Of a stretch of 58,191 bases of DNA, positions 53,592 to 58,191 are shown one piece after another. The stretch's first letter is position 1; every line of letters starts with the position of its first letter. The notes under the pieces were generated by a model that was not told the DNA's origin, ran no database searches, and saw only the letters and a list, made by a program, of their open reading frames with translations. The stretch comes from Natrialba hulunbeirensis JCM 10989 (GTDB lineage: Archaea > Halobacteriota > Halobacteria > Halobacteriales > Natrialbaceae): contig NZ_AOIM01000041.1 in assembly GCF_000337575.1 (NCBI RefSeq), positions 300,084 through 358,274 on the forward strand. Reading direction: 5' to 3'. The translations under genes and the position numbers were made by a program.

Positions 53592-53945
53592 ATGGGCAAC
53601 TATCTCGTCGCGATGGAAGCAGCGTGGCTCGTTCGTGACGTCGATTCAATTGACGACGCGATCGGTGTCGCAGTGAGCGAAGCCGGAAAGCGACTCAACA
53701 GCGAGAATATGGACTACGTCGAGGTCGAAGTCGGCGCGACGGGCTGTCCGGCCTGTGGCGAGCCGTTCGACTCCGCGTTCGTCGCGGCCCAGACCGCACT
53801 CGTCGGCCTGGGACTCGAGATGGAAGTGTTCAACGCCGACAGCGAGGAACACGCCTCCCGCATCGCAAAGAGCGAAGTCGGCGGCGCACTGCGTGACGTG
53901 CCGCTGTCGGTCGTCGAGATTATGGAAACGCCAGAGGACGAGTAA
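53592..53945 (+). CDS. UPF0212/DUF555 family protein
   Basis: The 117-residue protein starts MGNYLVAMEAAWLVRDVDSI and contains the CPACGEPFDSAFVAAQTALV zinc-like CxxC segment and SEVGGALRDVPLSVVEI, matching the archaeal DUF555/UPF0212 family of unknown function. The start at 53592 is preferred; an ATG four bases before is in another frame. It is the first of two genes on this strand, the second being the XRE-CBS regulator. Confidence 0.9.
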   Translation: MGNYLVAMEAAWLVRDVDSIDDAIGVAVSEAGKRLNSENMDYVEVEVGATGCPACGEPFDSAFVAAQTALVGLGLEMEVFNADSEEHASRIAKSEVGGALRDVPLSVVEIMETPEDE

Positions 53946-54068
53946 CGAACGAAAACGGCCACAGCGTCCGCAGTATCCCTCGAGACCGCATTGCGGAATA
54001 TGAGGACGGGTGCTGTCGGGTGGACACTCGTCGACCCGGAAGATTCACACCCACCCAAAGGTCTTTCT

Positions 54069-54083
54069 ATAACCCCTGGTTAT
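54069..54083. promoter_or_regulatory. ATAACC-CCT-GGTTAT inverted repeat at the XRE-CBS promoter
   Basis: ATAACC (54069-54074) and its exact complement GGTTAT (54078-54083) are separated by CCT and lie 9-23 bp before the ATG at 54092, overlapping a CTATAAC TATA-like element. A regulator bound here would block transcription, so autoregulation is likely. Confidence 0.55.
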
Positions 54084-54091
54084 TGGCTGCT

Positions 54092-54631
54092 ATGGAACTG
54101 CCAACCCCTGCGGACCTGCGCCAGCGACGGACCGACCTCGGGTTGACCCAGAGCGAACTCGCCGAGACGGCGGACGTCTCCCAGCCGCTAATCGCCCGCA
54201 TTGAGGGCGGCGACGTCGATCCGCGTCTCTCGACGCTGCGTCGAATCGTCAACGCACTCGAGAAGGCCGAGAGCGACGTGGTTCGCGCGGACGACCTGAT
54301 GAACGAGGCTGTCGTGAACGTGACGCCGGACGATCCAGTCAAGGAAGCGGCGCGAAAGATGGAAGAGGAGGCCTACTCGCAACTCGCCGTGATTCAGGAC
54401 GGGATTCCGGTCGGCTCGATTAGCCAGAGTGATCTGGTTCATCTCGACTCGGCGGCCCGCGACGAACCGATCGCGGATCACATGAGCGAGAGTTTCCCGA
54501 CGGTGTCGAAGGATGCGACCCTGGACGAGATCAGTAACCTGCTAGAGCACTACAAGGCCGTGATGATTACGGAAGCGGGCGAAACGGTTGGGATCATCAC
54601 CGAGGCAGACGTCGCGTCGCGATTCTCCTGA
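54092..54631 (+). CDS. XRE-family HTH regulator with CBS pair
   Basis: The 179-residue protein has an N-terminal lambda-repressor-type helix-turn-helix (DLGLTQSELAETADVSQPLI, ARIEGGDVDPRLSTLRRIV) and two CBS motifs (YSQLAVIQDGIPVGSISQSD and YKAVMITEAGETVGIITEAD). The CBS pair binds adenine nucleotides or other ligands and could switch DNA binding. This fusion is common in archaea. The ATG at 54092 is preferred over one 24 codons upstream. The inverted repeat at 54069 could be its own operator. Confidence 0.92.
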   Translation: MELPTPADLRQRRTDLGLTQSELAETADVSQPLIARIEGGDVDPRLSTLRRIVNALEKAESDVVRADDLMNEAVVNVTPDDPVKEAARKMEEEAYSQLAVIQDGIPVGSISQSDLVHLDSAARDEPIADHMSESFPTVSKDATLDEISNLLEHYKAVMITEAGETVGIITEADVASRFS

Positions 54632-54726
54632 GCACCGGCGATGCTGCGCTCCCCAGAGCTTGCGCGCTCGAAAGTTTCACGCTTGGACGTTTGGGCGCTG
54701 TGGAAGGTCACCCGGCCGGCTACCGT

Positions 54727-55140
54727 CTACTCGAGTGCAGGTCGGGGCGCGTTTTCGTAGCGGATCATCTTCTCCGGTTTGTCGGAGATGGTCTCGTACA
54801 GTTGCTGGAGGGTTTCCTCCGCAGCGAGGACGTTGTGCTCGTCGAGGAACTGCCGGCCGTCGTCGGTGAGCGCGTAGAACTTCCAGGGGTAACCTTGCTG
54901 GCGCTCGTCTTCGGGGAGCGAAACCTCGCGGACGACGCCGACGTCGATCAGTTTCTGGACGTGTTTGTAGACGGTTGCCTCGCTCACGCTGGGGTTCAAC
55001 TGTTCGAGTTCGTACATCGAGGGCAGTTGTTCCGGGTGTTGAACGATGTTCGTGAGCAGTGCGAACCGGGTCTGTTGGGTGACGAAGTGGAGGAGCTCGC
55101 GCGCGTTCGACCCCTCGGTGGTCCCAAGCCGGGTACTCAT
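54727..55140 (-). CDS. Winged-helix transcriptional regulator
   Basis: The 137-residue protein has a winged-helix DNA-binding region: TQQTRFALLTNIVQHPEQLP, SMYELEQLNPSVSEATVYKH (recognition helix) and VQKLIDVGVVREVSLPEDER. The C-terminus is acidic and likely dimerising. It resembles small haloarchaeal HTH regulators related to PadR/ArsR types. The ATG at 55140 lies next to a three-copy repeat at 55172-55217, suggesting autoregulation. The regulon is unknown. Confidence 0.85.
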   Translation of the reverse strand: MSTRLGTTEGSNARELLHFVTQQTRFALLTNIVQHPEQLPSMYELEQLNPSVSEATVYKHVQKLIDVGVVREVSLPEDERQQGYPWKFYALTDDGRQFLDEHNVLAAEETLQQLYETISDKPEKMIRYENAPRPALE

Positions 55141-55171
55141 ACAGCGGCCTACGGACTGTATCACCAAGTAG

Positions 55172-55217
55172 TTTACCCTGGAGTGAACTACTCTGGGGTG
55201 ATTTGCTCCATGGTAAA
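55172..55217. promoter_or_regulatory. Three copies of a 17-bp operator-like motif
   Basis: TTTACCCTGGAGTGAAC at 55172-55188 is followed 15 bp later by a related direct copy ACTACTCTGGGGTGATT (55187-55203) and then by an inverted copy, TTTACCATGGAGCAAAT on the minus strand (55201-55217). The array begins 32 bp before the start of the winged-helix regulator gene, overlapping its likely promoter. It is a good candidate operator. Confidence 0.6.
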
Positions 55218-55366
55218 TTGGTCCTGAAGACATCCTACAAAAGAATCGGAAAGGGAGGAATTGGCCAATATCTGGCGTTTCAGGGCCTGTACCCAGTATC
55301 GGAAGAATCGGAAGAATCGGAAACGGCCCGGAAACGACTATAATGGCGTGCCGATACGCATTGGAT

Positions 55367-55921
55367 ATGACCAACACCGAGCCACCCGTCCCCGAGTCGG
55401 TCCTGACGAGCGCTCGCGAGCGCCTCGAACAGGAAGAGCTCACCCTCGCCGACAACGAGGCGATCCTCCACTCGCTGAGCGAACTCACGCCGGTCTACGA
55501 GAACGAACGCTCCTACTTCGTCCTCGGGAGCTACGACCGCGATCCGATCCGCCGACTCAACCTTGTCGTCGACCGGCTCAACCGCCGTCCCGACGCCTAC
55601 GCCTTCCGCATGGTCGACGTCCGCGGCGAGTGGGAAAACGGCATCCAGAAGTTCTGTCTCATCGCGGACCTCGTCACCCACGTCGTCGGCATCGCCGAGA
55701 AAGAGCCGAGTGACTTCCTCGTCGAGCAGGGCCTACTCGCGGGCACCACCGAGTTCTTCGAGAAGAGCTACGTCCTGAAGCGCGAGTATCCCGACACCGA
55801 GGAGGACCACCCCTTCGGCTGGATGCAGGACGGCGTCTTCGAGCTACTCGAGTCCGAGGGGCGACTCCACCGCTGGGAGACGGAGCCGGAGCTCGCCGAA
55901 GCTGCGGAGGCCCTTCCCTGA
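55367..55921 (+). CDS. Conserved haloarchaeal protein, unknown function
   Basis: The 184-residue protein reads TNTEPPVPESVLTSARERLE, then PVYENERSYFVLGSYDRDPI, RRLNLVVDRLNRRPDAYAFR, DLVTHVVGIAEKEPSDFLVE and KREYPDTEEDHPFGWMQDGV. It has no Cys of interest, signal or membrane helix. The order of a central YDRDP segment and a GE-W pattern suggests a globular alpha/beta domain, but I do not recognise the family. An ACTATAAT element at 55338-55345 sits about 25 nt upstream of the ATG. Confidence 0.78.
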   Translation: MTNTEPPVPESVLTSARERLEQEELTLADNEAILHSLSELTPVYENERSYFVLGSYDRDPIRRLNLVVDRLNRRPDAYAFRMVDVRGEWENGIQKFCLIADLVTHVVGIAEKEPSDFLVEQGLLAGTTEFFEKSYVLKREYPDTEEDHPFGWMQDGVFELLESEGRLHRWETEPELAEAAEALP

Positions 55922-55965
55922 CAGAGAGCGGCACTCACTGTCCGCGTGCGTACACGCCGGCTGGC

Positions 55966-56946
55966 TCAGGTGTGCCCAGACACCGGAACCGGCTCGTAGG
56001 GCTCTTCGAGATACGCCATATCCGACGCAGACAGCGAGATGTCGAGCGCCTCGACGGCCTGTTCCAGGTGTTCGACGCTCGTCGTTCCGATGATCGGCGC
56101 ATCGACCCACTCTTTGTGCAAGAGCCAGGCGAGGGCGATCTGGGCCATCGTGACGCCCTTCTCGGCCGCGAGTTCGGCCACGCGTTCGTTGATCTCCGTG
56201 CCCCCGCCCTCGCGGTAGGGATGATTGTACATGTGTTCCTCTGCTTCCCCGCGGGTCGTCGCATCGATGTCCTCGTGCGGGCGCGTGAGGTAGCCGCGAG
56301 CCAGGGGCGACCAGGGAAGAACCCCGATATCTTCCTTTTCGCAGAGGGGCAGCATTTCGCGTTCCTCCTCCCGGTAGACGAGGTTGTAGTGGTTCTGCAT
56401 CGTGACGAACCGGTCCAACCCAAGCTTGTCGCTCGTGTGCAACGCCTCGGCAAACTGGTGAGCCCACATCGAGGAAGCCCCCACGTACCGCACGTGACCC
56501 CGGCGAACAGCGTCGTCCAGGGCCCGCATGGTCGTCTCGATCGGCGTCTCGTCGTCCCAGCGATGGATCTGGTACAGATCAATCGTATCCACGCCCAGGC
56601 GCTCACGGCTGGCCGCGAGTTCCTGCTCGATCGTCTTCCGAGAGAGCCCTCCCGAATTGGGATCGTCGTCGCGCATCGGATGGTAGACCTTGGTCGCGAC
56701 GACGGCCTCCTGCTGGTAGTCGAACTCCGCCAGGGCATCGCCGAGGATCCGCTCGGACTCGCCCCGCGAGTACATATTCGCCGTATCGAAGAAGTTGATC
56801 CCGAGGTCGATCGCGCGCTCGAGTATTTCCTTGCTCTCTTCGTCCTCGAGCACCCACTCACGCCAGTCAGAGGAGCCGAAGCTCATGCAGCCGAGACAGA
56901 GGCGGCTGACCTCCATGCCAGTGGTACCGAGTGTCGTGTACTCCAT
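55966..56946 (-). CDS. Aldo/keto reductase
   Basis: The 326-residue protein shows the AKR barrel: LGTTGMEVSRLCLGCMSFGS at the N-terminus, the catalytic Asp/Tyr in NFFDTANMYSRGESERILG, Lys in VVATKVYHPM and His in LDTIDLYQIHRWDDETPIE-like DLYQIHRWD. The NADP-binding end is APIIGTTSVEHLEQAVEAL. The start at 56946 gives normal length. It reduces carbonyls with NAD(P)H; the substrate is unknown. It is divergent from a very small ORF at 57061. Confidence 0.93.
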   Translation of the reverse strand: MEYTTLGTTGMEVSRLCLGCMSFGSSDWREWVLEDEESKEILERAIDLGINFFDTANMYSRGESERILGDALAEFDYQQEAVVATKVYHPMRDDDPNSGGLSRKTIEQELAASRERLGVDTIDLYQIHRWDDETPIETTMRALDDAVRRGHVRYVGASSMWAHQFAEALHTSDKLGLDRFVTMQNHYNLVYREEEREMLPLCEKEDIGVLPWSPLARGYLTRPHEDIDATTRGEAEEHMYNHPYREGGGTEINERVAELAAEKGVTMAQIALAWLLHKEWVDAPIIGTTSVEHLEQAVEALDISLSASDMAYLEEPYEPVPVSGHT

Positions 56947-57060
56947 ACGCGTGCGTCGACGAGAGGGGTGAAAACAGTATTGTCCGCCGACCGCCGGTAT
57001 CGGAGAGCCTGGCTGGCTCCACCAGATTTTAGTGTCGAATGGGCATACATTCACGCGCAT

Positions 57061-57153
57061 ATGACGGACGAACACACTGACCGAGAGACCCAGCGCACCG
57101 ACGAGGACAGTGGCATCGTCTCGCGCATCAAGAACGTGTTCGACCGCGACTAG
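57061..57153 (+). CDS. Possible very small protein (30 aa)
   Basis: ATG at 57061 to TAG at 57151-57153 encodes MTDEHTDRETQRTDEDSGIV followed by SRIKNVFDRD. The acidic first part and basic amphipathic end look like a real haloarchaeal small protein, and the ATG overlaps a GCATATG. There is no other gene between the AKR and membrane protein genes. Confidence is low because of size. Confidence 0.4.
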   Translation: MTDEHTDRETQRTDEDSGIVSRIKNVFDRD

Positions 57154-57255
57154 CGCCACAGACGCGGACACGGATACGGACACGACAGACAGTCGATCGG
57201 CCGTTCTTCCGTCATCCCCGCTTACTTGGACCAACGCAAACCCCGACAGCACCAG

Positions 57256-57804
57256 CTACACGATTCCACGTACCAGCGACCCGAGCACTGGCAACCCAAT
57301 CGCCGCACCCACGGTGAGATAGACGATCGGTGCCATCTCGAGTACCTGCGCTGTCGCCCCACCGAGGCTGATCACGAACAGGCCGAGGACGACGAGGCCG
57401 AAGCCAACCGCGGTGACGAGGGCTCGCCGGAACGTCGTCGAGACGAGTCCGACGAGCGCACCGCCAATGACGAGGCCGATCCAGTGAAGCCACGCGAACA
57501 CGACGCCGAGCCCAGCGGCGAGGACGAGCGCGACAGCTCGGCGGCGCGGCTCAGATCGGACCGACTTGAGTTCCTGTTCCACTGCGGCGGGGATGCCGTC
57601 GCCGCCGAGTGTGCTGGTCGTTCGGTCCAGTGTGGGGTCTGATTCCGGACGTGGGCCGTCCTTTGAGTCCGGTTCTGAGTCGGGCCCGGGTTCTGATTCG
57701 GACTCGGACTCGGACTCGGACTCGAGGGTCGGGCCCGATCCCGAGTTCTGATTCCGGTCCTCGTTCTCGCTCCCGCTGTCGTCACCGTCAGCGTGTGACG
57801 TCAT
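57256..57804 (-). CDS. Membrane protein with acidic Ser/Glu-rich N-terminus
   Basis: The 182-residue protein has an acidic, Ser/Glu/Pro-rich N-terminal region of about 80 residues with a (Glu-Ser)n run coded by a six-base repeat. Then come three or four membrane helices (VALVLAAGLGVVFAWLHWIG, IGGALVGLVSTTF, ALVTAVGFGLVVLGLFVISL and MAPIVYLTVGAAIGLPVLGS). Its ATG overlaps the stop of the acylase-like gene by 4 bp, so the two are translationally coupled. No family is recognised. It may assist maturation or export of the acylase, but this is speculation. Confidence 0.7.
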   Translation of the reverse strand: MTSHADGDDSGSENEDRNQNSGSGPTLESESESESESEPGPDSEPDSKDGPRPESDPTLDRTTSTLGGDGIPAAVEQELKSVRSEPRRRAVALVLAAGLGVVFAWLHWIGLVIGGALVGLVSTTFRRALVTAVGFGLVVLGLFVISLGGATAQVLEMAPIVYLTVGAAIGLPVLGSLVRGIV

Positions 57805-58161
57805 TGGTCGCCCTCCGCGACGAACGAGACATCCGGCTCGCCGTCGCCAGTCGTACGGTCCATCGGCTTCTGCTCGCCGTTTCGCCACTGATCGAACTGA
57901 TCGTCGTAGTGCGGCGAGAAGTAGTCACCCGAGTTCCCGCCGGGCAGAATCGCCGTCGCGTCGCCGCCAGGTTCGACGACCATCCGCCAGCTTGCGCCAA
58001 CTGCAGACTCGACGCGGTAGTTCTTGACCGTCGCCCGCGAGCCGTCCGTCGGTGCCGTCTCGTAGTCCAGAAACGGCGCTTCGACCGCGAAGGGGTGCTC
58101 GATCGTCCGCGTCGAGTTCCAGTCACCGTAGCTCTCCCACCCCTCGGCATCGATCTCCGAG
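57801..58161 (-). CDS. Penicillin acylase-family protein, C-terminal part only
   Basis: About 120 C-terminal residues are seen, from SEIDAEGWESYGDWNSTRTI to SFVAEGDQ. The stretch ASWRMVVEPGGDATAILPGG and the following NSGDYFSPHYDDQFDQWRNG match the end of penicillin/acylhomoserine-lactone acylases (Ntn hydrolases), where the large beta subunit ends. The catalytic Ser and most of the gene lie beyond the window. The apparent N-terminus MCIRDS comes from adapter sequence and is not part of the gene; the genomic sequence ends at about 58161. The substrate is unknown. Confidence 0.85.
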
Positions 58162-58191
58162 CTGTCTCTTATACACATCTCTGATGGCGCG
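58162..58191. other. Nextera/Tn5 adapter sequence, not genomic
   Basis: The sequence CTGTCTCTTATACACATCT (58162-58180) is the reverse complement of the Tn5 mosaic end, and CTGATGGCGCG after it matches the older Nextera adapter. It appears as MCIRDS in one frame and SYTHL in the other, two well-known contamination signatures. It should be trimmed. Confidence 0.97.

Noticed and set aside
57609..58184. Plus-strand open frame ending in SYTHL
   Set aside because: The end is adapter-derived and the rest is antisense to the acylase and membrane protein genes.

Overview
The window reads as a chromosomal piece of an extremely halophilic archaeon (class Halobacteria, probably a Natrialba/Haloterrigena/Natrinema-like genus). 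The signs are high GC, proteins very rich in Asp and Glu, many genes whose TATA-like box lies 25-32 nt before the start codon (leaderless style), haloarchaea-specific families (HalOD1, TbsP, Rnp2/Rnp3, PsmA/PsmB, DUF5783-like) and a methylaspartate-cycle cluster. The genus is inferred from style only. The last 30 bases (58162-58191) are not genomic: they match the Nextera/Tn5 adapter, so this is the end of a contig and the last gene is artificially cut.

Layout. 1-7.6 kb: end of a DUF420 membrane protein, a GAF/PAS histidine kinase, an ABC-2 exporter pair, a membrane metallophosphoesterase and an F420-type oxidoreductase. 7.6-9.5 kb: accessory patch with a small anchored protein flanked by inverted IS-end-like repeats, then a VapBC toxin-antitoxin pair behind a perfect 22-bp palindrome. 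9.6-14.1 kb: lipoprotein, glyA, and a large CHAT (caspase-like) protease candidate. 14.5-22.2 kb: tbsP regulator, CoA-binding protein, then an information-processing block (RNase P proteins Rnp3 and Rnp2 around a methyltransferase, proteasome alpha, SBDS), FUN14 and hflX. 22.3-26.5 kb: thiolase-like plus OB-fold partner, an Asp/Asn/Ser-repeat protein, an RNase H-fold exonuclease, a thioesterase. 26.5-29 kb: hairpin-rich IS200/IS605-like remnants, a HalOD1 protein, a soluble chemotaxis transducer and tRNA-Thr. 29-34.7 kb: GNAT, pgk, CBS/zinc-ribbon protein, GTP cyclohydrolase III, methyltransferase.

34.8-41.6 kb is the metabolic core: mesaconate CoA-transferase divergent from glutamate mutase (S and E subunits), methylaspartate ammonia-lyase, mesaconyl-CoA hydratase and a beta-methylmalyl-CoA lyase. 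Together they convert glutamate to mesaconyl-CoA and then to glyoxylate plus propionyl-CoA, the acetyl-CoA assimilation route of many haloarchaea. 41.6-43.2 kb is an AT-rich island beside tRNA-Ser: a lone HsdR-N-type PD-(D/E)xK nuclease and tRNA-derived debris.

43.2-58.2 kb: housekeeping and poorly known genes (UDG-family protein, Mrp ATPase, zinc-ribbon protein, eIF2B-like protein, DUF389 membrane protein, a divergent ThuA and Gfo/Idh pair, proteasome beta, small membrane proteins, XRE-CBS regulator, a winged-helix regulator with a three-copy operator, an aldo/keto reductase) ending in the truncated C-terminus of a penicillin acylase-family protein. Both proteasome core subunits are in the window but 34 kb apart.

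The best candidates for something unusual are the CHAT protease gene, the tRNA-Ser island with its solitary nuclease, the repeat-flanked cargo gene next to VapBC, and recurrent in-frame hexanucleotide microsatellites in genes and spacers throughout the window.
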